64,000 nt of DNA from Dendrolimus kikuchii (GCA_019925095.2 CM034407.1:3619210-3683209); one strand, 5' to 3'. Shown: positions 1 to 10,333, numbered from the stretch's first letter. The notes: a model not told the origin generated them from the sequence alone. Translations and numbers: made by a program.

Positions 1-69
1 TGTCCATAGGCGATGGTAACCGCTTTCCATCAAGTGGGCCGTCAGCCTGTCTGCTGATCTCCTGCAATA
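1..69 (+). mobile_element. S-unit, 3' end only
   Basis: Matches the last ~70 bases of the S-unit (GGCGATGGTAACCGC to CTCCTGCAAT). The rest lies outside the window, and the A-tail is replaced by a short TA run. Confidence 0.8.
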
Positions 70-171
70 TTATATATATAGATGTAGTTTCAAGTATGTT
101 TGTTTATGATATACCTAATTATACCTATGCAGTTATCTTTTATTTTACTCAGTATTGTTAACATGTTTATT

Positions 172-248
172 TGTGGCCGAAACGTCGGAAAAACCAAAAA
201 TCAAATAAAATTACCGCGCTTAAAACCGTTAAAACGTAGTTTTATTAT
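172..248 (+). mobile_element. Penelope-like element (PLE) 3' end fragment
   Basis: Contains GGCCGAAACGTCGGAA, ACCGCGCTTAAAACCG and AAACGTAGTTTTATTATG. These blocks recur at 10.6, 18.7, 21.7, 28.8, 41.8 and 43.4 kb, and at 41.8 kb they lie downstream of a Penelope-type endonuclease-end ORF. Only the terminal ~77 bp is present here. Confidence 0.65.
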
Positions 249-299
249 GTTTATTTGTCCTAAATAAAATAATTCTAATTCTAATTATGTGCACCACCT

Positions 300-462
300 A
301 CATCGCCAGATTAGGTTAAACTATTCCTTAAGTTAGATTGACTGGAAGAGATTGCTTTAAGCGATAAGGCCGCCTATTGTTTCTACCATGACAATATTGT
401 AATTGTGTATTTCTGACATTGTATATTTGTTCAGCAATAAAGTGTTATCTATCTGTCGATCT
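300..462 (+). mobile_element. LINE-K 3' UTR
   Basis: Shares GGAAGAG...GCTTTAAGCGATAAGGCCGCC and a TGTATTTCTG stretch with 54.9 kb and, inverted, with 25.3 and 42.8 kb. The 42.8 kb copy follows a LINE ORF end, so this is read as LINE 3' UTR. It ends near TTATCTATCTGTC, a likely degenerate tail. A small hairpin lies at 351-365. Confidence 0.6.
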
Positions 463-559
463 CCTTTAGGCTATGTAAATATTATATATCAAATAACATA
501 TTTTACAAATGAACGGGTTATTAATCCTGCAACGACCGGTCACATTAATAGTTTCCGCA

Positions 560-660
560 GTGCATGCGATGAAAGACATTTTATTGCAAATTTTTTACAC
601 CTTGGGATTCAAATTTTTTTTCTAGTATTAAATATAGCCTATATTACTCAGGGATAATGT
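560..660 (-). mobile_element. Helitron-like fragment
   Basis: The block AATATAGCCTATATTACTCA plus GGGATAATGTAG recurs inverted at 58.66-58.76 kb, where it follows a phrase (AAACTACTGGGCCGATTTT) common in lepidopteran Helitrons. No terminus is visible. It is joined directly to a LINE tail at 661, as at 6.98 kb. Confidence 0.45.
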
Positions 661-1020
661 AGTATTCGAACAGTTAATACCGCTACATGGGCCCTCTAGC
701 ATCTAGGGAGTAGAGGAGTCTTCACCCCTGTTGACGAAGTGAGTTTGCCTCTCCCGGGGCATTCTCAAGCACTGATGCGCTACGATCAGCGTGGGCGTAA
801 CTACGTTCAAGTCTCACGCTCTTCCTGCCATAAGCGCGGGGCACAGGGGAGGAGGGTGGTTTTAGTGGAGTATTGAGTTTTCGAGTCTCCACACAAGCCG
901 GCGATTTGACTCTGGTGCCCATTCGTGGTGTCACCTCTCGTCGCTTTGGTCTAATCCTTAGTAAAGGACCCGGTAGTGTGCGAAATGCATTTCCCCCCGC
1001 CTCAAAAAAAAATTCCTTTT
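661..1020 (+). mobile_element. R1/Jockey-like LINE 3' UTR with poly(A)
   Basis: A GC-richer block from GGTTAATACCGCTAC to CCCCGCCTCAAAAAAAAA. A diverged relative (7794-8165) follows an R1/Jockey-like ORF end, which identifies this as a 5'-truncated LINE copy with its poly(A) at about 1007-1013. Near-identical copy at 6976-7305. Confidence 0.65.
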
Positions 1021-1268
1021 CATAATACATACATACATACATAACTTCACGCCAGTTCCCTTGCGGGGTAGGCACGAACAACAGAGCACCATTCAGGCTT
1101 ATTCTTACACACCTCACTTGCTTCTTTGACATTCATAGCTCTTGTCATGCACGCTCGTCTAATCTTAAGGCTCCTGACATCACCTTCTGCTAGTACACGA
1201 TCAATTTGATCATGGAAGGTGTGTCGTGGCCTTCCACAACTTCTGCATCCATCCACTTTTGCATAATA
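1021..1268 (-). mobile_element. RTE-A copy 1, 5'-truncated, with short TSD
   Basis: Minus-strand LINE end; the (ATGT)n tail reads as catacatac from 1028. The encoded C-terminus ends in VRAYPARELA. CATAATA occurs at 1021-1027 and again at 1262-1268, a possible 7-bp TSD. The same junction with the preceding LINE tail recurs at 7.3 kb. Confidence 0.7.
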
Positions 1269-1519
1269 TTAGTTATATTTACAACTAAAGCTTTACACGC
1301 GGTATTGTTCAAGTAAACTTTGAATAATTAAATACTTCTCTCCAGCGGAAGTTATTCCATTTTCGGGTACTAAAAGTAGAGCGTCTGCTAAGAAGCCATG
1401 GGACCGGAAACACTTACAAAAAATTAAAACCACCCGGCTTTTAAAATTTTGCAAAATTTTCATTTCAATTTATTACCTGCTAGACCCTAGTAGATATTTA
1501 GTTGTTGTGTTTCTTTATT

Positions 1520-1682
1520 ACCTGAAGCAGGCGGACGGCCCACTTGATGGAAGGTGGTTACCGTCGCTTATGAACGTTCGCAACACCAGAGTCGTTGCCA
1601 ATGCGTTGCCGGCCTCTTAGAAAATTTCTAACGCCCTTCTTAAACGACCCCATGTTGTAGCGCAGAGAGAAACCTCGGCGGG
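1520..1682 (-). pseudogene. LINE C-terminus plus 3' UTR sharing the S-unit tail
   Basis: Minus-strand frame reads RYNMGSFKKGVRNFLRGRQR and then GVANVHKRR before a stop. This is the conserved end of CR1/Jockey-like LINE polyproteins. The following UTR (ATAAGCGACGG...CCGTCCGCCTG) is homologous to the 3' end of the S-unit. It is abutted by an RTE-A fragment in the opposite orientation. Confidence 0.6.
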
Positions 1683-1684
1683 AA

Positions 1685-1797
1685 ATTTGGTTCGGGCATG
1701 TGGAAAGAATGCATGATGAAAGAATGACTAAACAGATATACAATGCAAAAGTGGATGGATGCAGAAGTCGTGGAAGACCACGACACACCTTCCATGT
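1685..1797 (+). mobile_element. RTE-A fragment, internal
   Basis: From TGGTTCGGGCATGTGG to CACACCTTCCATG. It encodes the WFGHVERMHDERMTKQIYNA segment of the RTE-A C-terminal region, and it ends before the tail. Confidence 0.7.
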
Positions 1798-2146
1798 AAA
1801 TATTGATGTAATTGATTAGCACGTAATTAAAATTACTTGAGTGTATCACCAACACCCTAGTAATTCTGTAATTAGGGCCAACGCATAACATGAATTAAAT
1901 CATTAAGCTTTCTACTTTAATAAGTAATGTAAATTCTTACCTTAAATTAATTTCAGGCACCCACAACGATGTTAAAAATGTTAATCAATCAATTATTAAA
2001 TTTAATTAAGTACAACACTCCGTAAACTTATTAATGAGTTTTAAATCTTAATTACTCAGTTTATTTACTTCGTGGCGTAATAAAGAAGTTTAACAGCTTA
2101 GGGTAATCCCTTTAGAATATAACTAATATTTATGAAGAGACTTATT
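1798..2146. other. AT-rich tract, nothing recognised
   Basis: Low-complexity AT-rich DNA with many TTAATTAA-like words. No ORF, TE motif or RNA motif that I can support. Confidence 0.5.
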
Positions 2147-2461
2147 TATCCGTGCAGGAACGGAGAAAGAATACAATTTCCTGCGGCCTGGCGGCCTGTC
2201 GTAAGAGGCGACTAAACAACCCACAGCCAGGTGGTAGGGAATTTGCCCGACTGGATGGCGACCACCCCTGCTCTGAAGTATGTCGCCATAACAACCTTGA
2301 GTTGTGTTTCGGCGTTAGTGACCAGGTTCCAGTCTCCTTTAAGAGAACAGCAGCGCATTTGTAGCACCTTTGGTGTTGCAAATGTCCATAGGCGATGGTA
2401 ATCGCTTTCCATCAAGTGGGCCGTCTGCCTGTCTGCTGAACTCCTGCAATAAAAAAAAAAA
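2147..2461 (+). mobile_element. S-unit, full length
   Basis: Runs from TATCCGTGCAGGAACGGAG through GTCGTAAGAGGCGAC, CAGGTGGTAGGG, ACCAGGTTCCAGTC and GGCGATGGTAATCGC to CTCCTGCAAT plus 11 A. Frames in it are chance frames without a conserved reading direction. Confidence 0.85.
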
Positions 2462-2569
2462 GATCATACAACGTTGTTTATACGACATTAGTACCATGTG
2501 CAACATGAAAGGACATCTTTATATGTACAATTCTGATGTCCAAAGTGTATGTCAATGAACTCCTCCTAA

Positions 2570-2731
2570 ACATTTGGACAGCTTTTGGTGAAATTTTTGT
2601 GTGTGTGTCTTCGAGTGGGTTTATTACTATTAGGTTATTTAGATTCTTAACTAGAATCGGTAGTTGTCGCTGCAATCGGGTTCTAAATTTTATTTTTTTA
2701 AGGGCAGGACACGTCTGCCGGACCCGCTATT
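2570..2731 (+). mobile_element. Helitron-like 3' end, decayed
   Basis: Resembles the 44.9-45.19 kb Helitron: GTGTGTGT, ATCGGGTTCTA, TTTATTTTTT and AGGGCAGGACACGTCTGCCG. Its end reads CCGCTATT instead of CTAGT. It abuts an LTR-E fragment. Confidence 0.45.
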
Positions 2732-2754
2732 ATGTAACAGCAGGCCAAGGCCAA

Positions 2755-2945
2755 GACTCGTGTACATTCGGTAAGCTATTTCGTGACGGACTTTGCGCGG
2801 GTTATTGAATTACGACCTTCTGCATTATGTTTGGACTGGTTGTGTTCGGTTATATTTGTACCTGTGTTATACATGTTTGTATAGTTCTAATAAACTCTAT
2901 AATAATTCCAACGGCATTTTAATTCCAGTCCTGCAATTCGTAACA
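2755..2945 (+). mobile_element. LTR-E solo LTR, 3' portion
   Basis: Matches the last ~190 bp of the solo LTRs at 13.5 and 50.6 kb: GTGTACATTCGG, TTGAATTACGACCTTC, TCTAATAAACTCTATAAT (with an AATAAA signal) and the end TTCGTAACA. The 5' half is missing. Confidence 0.75.
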
Positions 2946-2992
2946 ATATTTTTAAAAAGAACGAAGGATATTATGCCCTAGTTAGATGTATG

Positions 2993-3058
2993 AGTTTGAC
3001 ACATCTGTTACCTATCTCAATGTGCTGAGTTAATCACGATGTTTTCCCGTGGTAACAG
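2993..3058 (-). mobile_element. tRNA-SINE fragment (weak)
   Basis: TTGACACATCTGTTA...ATCACGATGTTTTC...GTGGTAACAGT resembles the body of the tRNA-derived SINE at 6.15, 28.9 and 44.5 kb. It lacks the tRNA-like part. Confidence 0.35.
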
Positions 3059-3610
3059 TAAAAATATCCCAAAATTACATAGTCGCGCGTGGACTGGGTA
3101 ACGCCACAATGACGCCACTACGCTACCATCACATCGCCAAACTATGTAGACTACGCGAGATCACGCTGTTGCCGCATTTTTCGTATCATGCAGATATCAT
3201 GAGGTGGTGGTATGAGAAAGCAGACAAGGTTCGCATATATGCATACAGAAACTAACAGAATAGCAGCACGATGATGGCAAGGCAGCGGCGCGGTGGCGAT
3301 GACCTCTACACGAGCGAGAAGCGAGACAAAATCCCAGACCAGGATCCAGGCCTATAAGAACTAAATGGCACTGTCTCATTACATTACTGAACTATTATAG
3401 ATATCTATTTAAATGTACGTGCTTTGGTCTTTAAATATGCTATTTGATATTTGTTTACATCTTACGTACTATGGTAAATACATAACTGAACACTATGGGA
3501 ACGAATCTTCTAAGATAATTTATACATACATATTATTACGCCTCTTTCCCATGGGCAGAGGTCATAGATCTCCACTTGCGACGATCCTGACAAACAAGTT
3601 TCGCTTCATC
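3059..3610. other. Unassigned tract
   Basis: No convincing gene. GCCTCTTTCCCATGGGCAG near 3540 looks like a transposon UTR, but no second copy is present in this window. Confidence 0.4.
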
Positions 3611-4046
3611 TACTTTCATTAACTTGTACTAACAGTACTTGCGAGCACTGCGCAAAATCTGAGGAGTGACGCTCGCGGACCGCGTTCGTAATACCGAAGT
3701 AAGAGAGAGAGTTGGTCTGAAAGAGAGTGTCGGGGTGAAGGTAACGAAAGGAATGCTCCGGTGGTTCGGGCATGTGGAAAGAATGCATGATGAAAGAATG
3801 ACTAAACAGATATACAATGCAGAAGTCGTGGAAGGCCACGACACACCTTCCATGATCAAATTGATCGTGTAATAGCAGAAGGTGATGTCAGGAGCCTTAA
3901 GAACAGACGAGCGTGCATGACAAGAGTTATGAATGTCAAAGAAGCAAGTGAGGTGTGTAAGAATAAGCCTAAATGACGCTCTGTTGTTCGTGCCTACCCC
4001 GCAAGGGAACTGGCGTGAAGTTATGTATGTATGTACTTTCATTAAC
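3611..4046 (+). mobile_element. RTE-A copy 2 with 13-bp TSD
   Basis: Element ~3624-4033. It encodes a broken C-terminal region (ADRVRNTEV, MLRWFGHVERMHDERMTKQI) and ends GGCGTGAAGTTATGTATGTATG. TACTTTCATTAAC occurs at 3611-3623 and 4034-4046 as a perfect 13-bp TSD. Frames are disrupted: stop codons and the loss of the KVDGCRSRG coding phase. Confidence 0.75.
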
Positions 4047-4214
4047 CTCTTCATACGTGCAGGTTTATTTGAGATGCTTTTTACCTGACCTCGTTTTAAC
4101 ACTTTTGATATTTGATCAGGATGTGTATGTCGCGGTCTACCAATACCAACTCTACCATTCATAATACTGTCATACACTTGTTGTGTGATTCTATTTTCAT
4201 CCATCATCTCTGCA

Positions 4215-4575
4215 TTTTTTTACAGGGGAAATCCGTTTGAGGACCTTGAGCCGCGCGAGAGGAAAGGCCGCGGTCCGTATGTGGGATTCGCCGGGTCGGG
4301 GTGACACTAGCACCCTATGTGTGAGATGCTATTGCCACGCCGCGGTTAGGGATACCCCTGTGCGATCCCGAGCGTCCTTCATCGGGGCTGTGACGGACGA
4401 CGGACGGCCCCTTCACGGGCTGGCCTTACCATTTTTAGCCGGAGATCTGGGTCTCTCCGACTTCGATGATCGACGATCGATCTCCGACGTCCCTCCTCTC
4501 CGGCCTTTATGTGCGGGCGGGTCCGGTTTCCCCGCCGGTCGCCCGATCCTCGCTACATACCCAAACCACTTATAA
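4215..4575 (+). other. GC-rich block, probable LINE fragment of unknown family
   Basis: Much more GC-rich than its surroundings, with sharp borders. An open frame on the plus strand (MRTLSRARGKAAVRMWDSPG...) has no motif I recognise. Similar GC-rich blocks at 12.6, 25.6, 41.2 and 56.4 kb behave like LINE tails. Assignment is by composition only. Confidence 0.35.
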
Positions 4576-4867
4576 TTTATAATAACCTTGATATTTACCC
4601 GTTTAATAAACTGATCTATAAAATAAAGAAGAACAAGAACTCCTTGATTATATTACCCATTTTGATTTGGATACACATCGACCCTTCACCGCCAAACAAA
4701 CGTACATAAAATTCTCAATTCACGAGGGCTACCACATAATCCTTAAGTACAGCACACCTTCATAAAATAAGCGTAAATTTTGATAGAAAATGCTTCAAAG
4801 CTACCCTTAAGCTAGTTACATAACAGAGGAAATCCCAGAGCTAAACGAATTTGTAACTTATGTATTG
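4576..4867. other. AT-rich tract, nothing recognised
   Basis: AT-rich, without recognisable coding or repeat motifs. Confidence 0.4.
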
Positions 4868-5365
4868 TACAGGCGAGTTGCCAACGCCCTTTACGTTGCA
4901 AACACTCATAATCCGCGGTAATCACTTTCAACAAGTTAGATAATAAAATAACGAAGTAAGAGTACAGAATTCGTGCAGGAACGGAAAAAGAATACAATTT
5001 CCTGTGGCCGGACGGCCAGTCGTAAGAGGCGTCACAACAACCCACAGCCAGGTGGTAGGGTATTTACCCGTCTGGATGGCTTTTTTTTATAGCTGGAGTA
5101 CAGCAAACAGGCTGACGGCCCACCTGGTGGAAAACGGTTACCGTCGCCTATGGACGTTTGCAACATCAGAGATGTCACCAACGCGCTGCCGGCCTCGAAG
5201 AAATTTTAAGGCTACCACCCCTGGTCTAAAAAAGTATGCCGCCATAACAACCTTGAGTCGTATTCTGGCAATAGTGGCTAGGTTCCAGTCTTCCTATTTG
5301 TCGCCTCTTAAAACTGGCCGCCCGGCCTCAGGAAATTTTATTCTTTCCCCGTTCCTGTATTTCAA
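4868..5365. mobile_element. Cluster of decayed and inverted S-unit pieces
   Basis: A plus-strand degenerate tail (4868-4942) is followed by a plus-strand head from CGTGCAGGAACGG (4972) to CTGGATGGC. That head is interrupted by a minus-strand tail piece with poly(T) (5082-5210), resumes at TACCACCCCTGG (5214), and is followed by a minus-strand head (5290-5360) ending CCGTTCCTG. It reads as successive insertions of S-units into each other. Confidence 0.65.
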
Positions 5366-6151
5366 AAAGTTCTCTCCATGTCGTCTCTGTTTTAATATTT
5401 GCAAAAAAATATCAAGACATTGTGAAACTATTAACATTTTTAAAAACATAATTTATTTATTTTATTACATAAGAAAATTTGTGATTGAATTGATTTAGTT
5501 TTGAAATTATATTTCTTACCATTATTTATTCACAAAATATTATTTTGCAAATAGAATAATTAATTGACTTGATTTATTAACAGAATCGGAATTGATACTA
5601 TACGCTATTGAATCCTACTTTTAATGCTACATAAATGGTTTGATACATCGTTGATACGTCACCACAATATTGATACGTCTACTTACCTCGTGTGTTTCCA
5701 GCCTTACATATAATATAATGGTTATCAAAAAAAGGTTGATATTTCGAAGTAATTTTATGAAGGTATATAACGTGTTGTTGCGGACTACACTACTTTTCGA
5801 TATAGTGTTGGGATATCGGTGTTAAACCATCGATAAAATTATTGATATAATTTATACGCTACCTACGAAGCAATGGTTATACTGGACGTGTTTGTCTTGG
5901 TAATGGGCTGTATTTTAATATTTAATACAAATTTTACAGATTAAAGAACTGTTGATCGCATAAGCAACATCGATATAAAGAAGCATATATGACAACTTTC
6001 AGAATAAGGAAGAAAGTTTCTTACATTATTGGCCTACTGGGCTATTTATCTCTAGAAACTGAGGTAAACTCAACATTTTATGTAAATTTTTTTAGAGACT
6101 TCACATTGCATACAGAAATATTATAATATAATAATAATTAATGCTAAGGTG
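5366..6151. other. AT-rich tract, nothing recognised
   Basis: Contains scattered TTGATACGTC and ATCGAT words but no terminal repeats that I could pair. No coding signal. Confidence 0.4.
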
Positions 6152-6360
6152 GTTTTGCAGATTTGACACATCGGTTAACTCGATGTGCAGGTTGCATCAC
6201 GATATTTTTCTTCATCGTTATTAGTACGTGGTAATTGTAACAATATGCATATTAGATCAGAAAACTCACTAAGTGGTGCTTGCGTGCCGGCCAGGATCGA
6301 ACCCGCGCCCTTTGACTCTGGGATGCGTGCGCTAGCCATTACGCTACCACGACTTCAAGA
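6152..6360 (-). mobile_element. tRNA-derived SINE, 3'-truncated
   Basis: Minus strand: the tRNA-like head lies at the right end, with box A-like GTAGCGTAATGGCTAGCG and box B GCGGGTTCGATCC. The body TTGCATCACGAT...GTAATTGTAACAATATGCA follows. It lacks the AGCCTATAAATGTCC segment seen at 28.8 kb. Confidence 0.75.
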
Positions 6361-6859
6361 TCAGTCGGTCAGGAATTAAATGGGCTGATTTTCACAAAAA
6401 TAACTCGTGTGATATTATTACACCATCTACTGTTGCATCTAAGGGCTAGTTTCTGTTAAAGAATATTAAATGTGAAACTAAAGGAACGGATTGATTTTTA
6501 ACAAAAAAAAATGTATTAGAATCAATTTTTGTGAAAATAAATTTATCGATAGTATCTTTTGTACTAGTCTATTACATCACTATCAAGTAGAGAACCGTAA
6601 ATAACCTTTTGTTTAGTATTCAACCCTTATTAACATCCCGGCAATAAACGGATCAACAGCGTACAAGTAATTTACTGTATTGATATTGCTTATACTTTAT
6701 CGAGAATAATCAATTAGGAAAATTTGGTTTAAAGAGTTAATCGACTCACACTGTTGTATACAACGTTTTCCCTGCTATCACTTGCTATAATTTTTATCTT
6801 ATGATTTTTATGGAAGACCAGCGGCCCGTCCCGGCTACGTACGGGTGGTTTGTGGCAAC
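6361..6859. other. AT-rich tract, nothing recognised
   Basis: No ORF or repeat I can support. Confidence 0.4.
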
Positions 6860-6975
6860 ATTTTTACACCTTGGGTTACATTATTGAATTTTTACTAGGG
6901 ATACCAAATTTTTTCTAGTAATAAATATAGCCTATATTACTCAGGGATAATGTAGCATTCGAACGGTTAATACCG
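6860..6975 (-). mobile_element. Helitron-like fragment
   Basis: Same block as 560-660 but longer (ACACCTTGGGTTACATTATT, ACTAGGGATACCAAATTTTT). Its continuity with 58.68-58.76 kb shows that the LINE tail at 6976 interrupted a Helitron-type sequence. Confidence 0.5.
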
Positions 6976-7305
6976 CTACAGGGGCCCTCTAGCATCTAGG
7001 GAGCAGAGGAGTCTTCACCCCTGTTGACGAAGTGAGTTTGCCTCTCCCGGGGCATTCTCAAGCACTGATGCGCTAGGATCAGCGTGGGCGTAATTACGTT
7101 CAAGTCTCACGCTCTTCCTGCCATAAGCGCGGGGCACAGGGGAGGAGGGTGGTTTTAGTGGAGTATTGAGTTTTCGAGTCTCCACACAAGCCGGCGATTT
7201 GACTCTGGTGCCTATTCGTGGTATCACCTCTCGTCGCTTTGGTCTAATCCTTAGTAAAGGACCCGGTAGTATGCGAAATGCATTTCCCCCGCCTCAAAAA
7301 AAAAA
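6976..7305 (+). mobile_element. R1/Jockey-like LINE 3' UTR with poly(A)
   Basis: Nearly identical to 661-1020, including the flanking elements. It ends CCCCGCCTC plus an A-run, then TCCTTTTCATAATA as at 1.0 kb. Confidence 0.65.
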
Positions 7306-7315
7306 ATCCTTTTCA

Positions 7316-7361
7316 TAATACATACATACATACATAACTTCAGGCCAGTTCCCTTGCGGGA
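7316..7361 (-). mobile_element. RTE-A tail fragment
   Basis: Only the microsatellite tail and about 30 bases (CTTCAGGCCAGTTCCCTTGC) remain. It has the same junction with CATAATA as RTE-A copy 1. Confidence 0.65.
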
Positions 7362-7402
7362 ACATTCTAGTGGTCTATGTAGCATTCTAGTGGGGAATTT
7401 GA

Positions 7403-7451
7403 TGACACAGATACTTACCGGACACGAGTGTTTCGATAAGTATCTGTGTCA
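7403..7451. repeat. 15-bp perfect inverted repeat at LINE 5' junction
   Basis: Left arm TGACACAGATACTTA (7403-7417), right arm TAAGTATCTGTGTCA (7437-7451), 19-base spacer. The right arm is LINE coding sequence (KYLCHI), so the left arm is an inverted copy made at the truncation point. Confidence 0.75.
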
Positions 7452-7793
7452 CATTGTGGGCTGCTTGCCTTCCCCGGAATGCCGCCAGTGCGACGCACCC
7501 GACACGGCGTTTCACACGCTAGTCGAGTGCGCGGCATGGGCGCCGCAGCGTTTCGTACTCGAGACACAAGTAGGAGCGATCGACTCGCTCTGCAGTCTAG
7601 TGAAAGCCATGCTGCATAGCAGCGATACCTGGGGGCTGGGGTTACTTTTTGTGAGACGGTAATGTCTCTCAAAGAGGCCGCCGAACGAGATAGGGAGGGG
7701 AGTATTATTGCGCGTGCTAATGCAACTCCACGCGGACGCCGGCGGTTGGCTGGCATCCGGAGACGCAGGTATGCGCATGACTTCCTACCCTGA
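7420..7793 (+). pseudogene. R1/Jockey-like LINE ORF2 C-terminus, frameshifted
   Basis: Reads TGHECFDKYLCHIVG followed by a CX2CX7HX4C knuckle (CRQCDAPDTAFHTLVEC), as in the ends of R1/Jockey-class reverse transcriptases. The frame runs to a stop at 7660-7662. A second frame continues with VTFCETVMSLKEAAERDRE and an arginine-rich end to TGA at 7791-7793, so an indel in the G-run near 7631 has split the ORF. 5'-truncated; its 3' UTR follows. Confidence 0.75.
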
Positions 7794-8165
7794 ATAATAC
7801 CGCTTCGGGGGGCCTTTAGCTATCAAGGGAGCAAAGGATTCATCGCCCCTGCTGACGAAGTGGATGTGTTCTAATTCCCGGGGCACATTCAGGCACTTTT
7901 TGCGCTGGATCGGACTGGGCGTAACTGCGTTCTAAGTCTCAGCTTTTCCTACATAAAAAGCGCGGGGCACATGGGGGGAGGGTGGTTTTAGTGGGTAGTG
8001 GTTGTTGCCCGTGCAACTTATCGGAGTCTCCACACAAGCCGGTTGATTACTGTTTGGATTGCCTCTTAAATTAAGGGAAAAGCCTCCATGATCAACTATG
8101 GTCTAATCCCCTGCAAATGACCTGGTATTGTGCGTAAATAGCATTTCCCCCGCCTTAAAAAAAAA
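7794..8165 (+). mobile_element. 3' UTR and poly(A) of the preceding LINE
   Basis: Diverged relative of 661-1020 (TAATACCGCTTCGG, GCGGGGCACA, GGAGGGTGGTTTTAGTGG, CACACAAGCCGG, CCCCCGCCTT), ending in an A-run. It follows the ORF end without a break. Confidence 0.7.
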
Positions 8166-8216
8166 GCATTCTAACGGGGAAAGAATTTTTGAAATCGGTC
8201 TAGCAGTAGTCGAGTT

Positions 8217-8404
8217 TACTTTTAAGTAAGCAGAAGGTATCGATGTCAGAAGCCTTAAGAACAGACGAGCGCGCATGACAAGAGTTATGAATGTCAAAGA
8301 AGCAAGTGAGGTGTGTAAGAATAAGCCTGAATGGCGCTCTGTTGTCCGTGCCTACCCCGCAAGGGAACTGGCGTGAAGTTATATATGTACGTACTTTTAA
8401 GTAA
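8217..8404 (+). mobile_element. RTE-A copy 4 with 13-bp TSD
   Basis: Element 8230-8391, last ~160 bp only, ending GGCGTGAAGTTATATATG. TACTTTTAAGTAA at 8217-8229 and 8392-8404 is a perfect TSD. Confidence 0.8.
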
Positions 8405-8706
8405 TATTATATTATGTATAGATAATTTTCAAGAAGTAATTGGTTCTTATTTATAAATAAGTTCCACAGTACAATGCATATTTTGCACATATACCTGTGC
8501 TCATGTTTCCAGCTTGAAACCCTGGACTTGATCAGAGGTCGCTATATTCGTGTTATCGACGATCCCTTCACATAATTGTGGTCTAGACTAAATAATATAC
8601 ATTCTGTTAATTATGTTACAGGCCACTAAAACTGGCCATAGGCAAGTGGACATCTGGTGGCTCTCAGATAAGAACATAAAGGTATATGAACTTAAGAACA
8701 CCGTTC
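8405..8706. other. Unassigned tract
   Basis: AT-rich; nothing recognised. Confidence 0.4.
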
Positions 8707-9019
8707 TATCCGTGCAGGAACGGAGAAAGAATACAATTTCCTGCGGCCGGGCGGCCTGTCGTAAGAGGCGACAAAACAACCCACAGCCAGGTGGTAGGGC
8801 ATTTGCCCGACTGGATGGCTACCACCCCTGGTCTAAAGTATGTCGCCATAACAACCTTGAGTTGTGTTCCGGCATTAGTGACCAGGTTCCAGTCTCTCTT
8901 ATGAGAGCAGCAGCGCATTTGTAGCAACTTTGGTGTTGCAAATGTCCATAGGCGATGGTAACCGCTTTCCATCAAGTGGGCCGTCTGCCTGTCTGCTGAT
9001 CTCCTGCAATAAAAAAAAA
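8707..9019 (+). mobile_element. S-unit, full length
   Basis: TATCCGTGCAGG to CTCCTGCAAT plus A9. Very close to the consensus formed by the other full copies. Confidence 0.85.
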
Positions 9020-9265
9020 GCACGTAATTTTCAAAACTCTGGAAATTCAGTGGACACCAGAATTCATTGTCCGAAGTTGTCTGCAGTTTGTGAAATGATT
9101 TGTTTATTCAGCTGGATTCGATTGGCTTGTCTAGATATGGGACACATAGCAAGGGGGTACATGTGCAATGGAGTACAAAGGTTAATTACTGTTGTAGAAT
9201 TGTGGCAAATTGCTATATAACAGGGCTAGCGAACCTTTATGTTGTTTAAAGGAGTATTTAATGAG

Positions 9266-9500
9266 GCTTTTTTTATTGCAGGAGATCAGCAGACAGGCAG
9301 ACGGCCCACTTGATGGAAAGCGGTTACCATCGCCTATGAACATTTGCAACACCAAAGATGCTACGAGTGCGCTGCTGCTCTCTTAAGGGAAACTGGAACC
9401 TGGTCACTAATGCCGGAACACAACTCAAGGTTGTTATGGCGACATACTTTAGACCACGGGTGGTAGCCGTCCAGTCGGGCAAATGCCCTACCACCTGGCA
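9266..9500 (-). mobile_element. S-unit, 5'-truncated
   Basis: Poly(T) then TTGCAGGAGATCAGCAGACAG. It ends at CCCTACCACCTGGC, so ~80 bases of the head are missing. Confidence 0.8.
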
Positions 9501-9598
9501 AATACTATAGAGGTGGTGTCAAATAGTTTTGACTTCGTGATCAAACCCAAAACTAATTACTACAAAAAAAAAATACACTTTGCAATGTCTATTTATAA

Positions 9599-9862
9599 TA
9601 GCCGTGCAGGAACGGTAAAATAATACATATCCCTGCGGCCGGGTGGACTGTCTTAAAGGCGACAAAATTACCCACAGCCAGGTGGTATGGTATATGCCTG
9701 TCTGAATGGCTACCCCTGGTCTAGAGTATGCCACCATAACAATCTTGAGTTGTATTCCGGTATTAGTCGCCAGGTTCCAGTCTCCCTTTAGAGAGCTGCA
9801 GCAAATTGTTAGCACCTTTGGTATTACAAAACAACGATTTTTTGAACTCATGCAATACAAAA
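9599..9862 (+). mobile_element. S-unit, old and internally deleted
   Basis: Head CCGTGCAGGAACGG, body CAGGTGGTATGG and CCAGGTTCCAGTC. The tail GAACTCATGCAATA has lost the GGCGATGGTAACCGC block. Many substitutions. Confidence 0.7.
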
Positions 9863-10333
9863 AACGAAGTCAGTACTAAACGTTTCTACTAAAATCTTGA
9901 ACGGCGAACCATTATAACGGAGATAGCCTGGAAATTGGTACAAATGTAGACTGTCTTCAGCAGAAAACGAAATGAATTCGCCATTTTATTCGCCGCTTCA
10001 ACAAAATGGTAATAGTTTCGTAATAGTTTCAAAATGTCTTGATATTTTCGCGGAAATATTAAACGGACGAAATGGGGAATACTTTTTACGATATACATAA
10101 AGTTTAAATTAGACGTGTTCATTTCTGTCTTTCACACTATATAGAAATGAGAATTACATATAAATGTGTGTGTTCTGTGTGAAATGTTCTACTGCGCGTG
10201 AATTGTGTGTAGTTCACATGCAGAAGTGAAACTTCAGAGAATATACTCTTAGATAATTTTTTACTAACTTTTATTATTGTAAATAATGGTGGCTGTTGCT
10301 TCTTCTAAATAAAACTCGACGTGGACTGTATGA
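9863..10333. other. Unassigned tract
   Basis: AT-rich flank of the hAT-like element; no supported feature. Confidence 0.4.

Noticed and set aside
2152..2364. Recurrent ~70-codon open frames (MQERRKNTISCG...) in many places
   Set aside because: They are frames through the S-unit. Both strands give equally long frames, copies carry frameshifts freely, and there is no shared start or codon-level conservation, so not a gene family.
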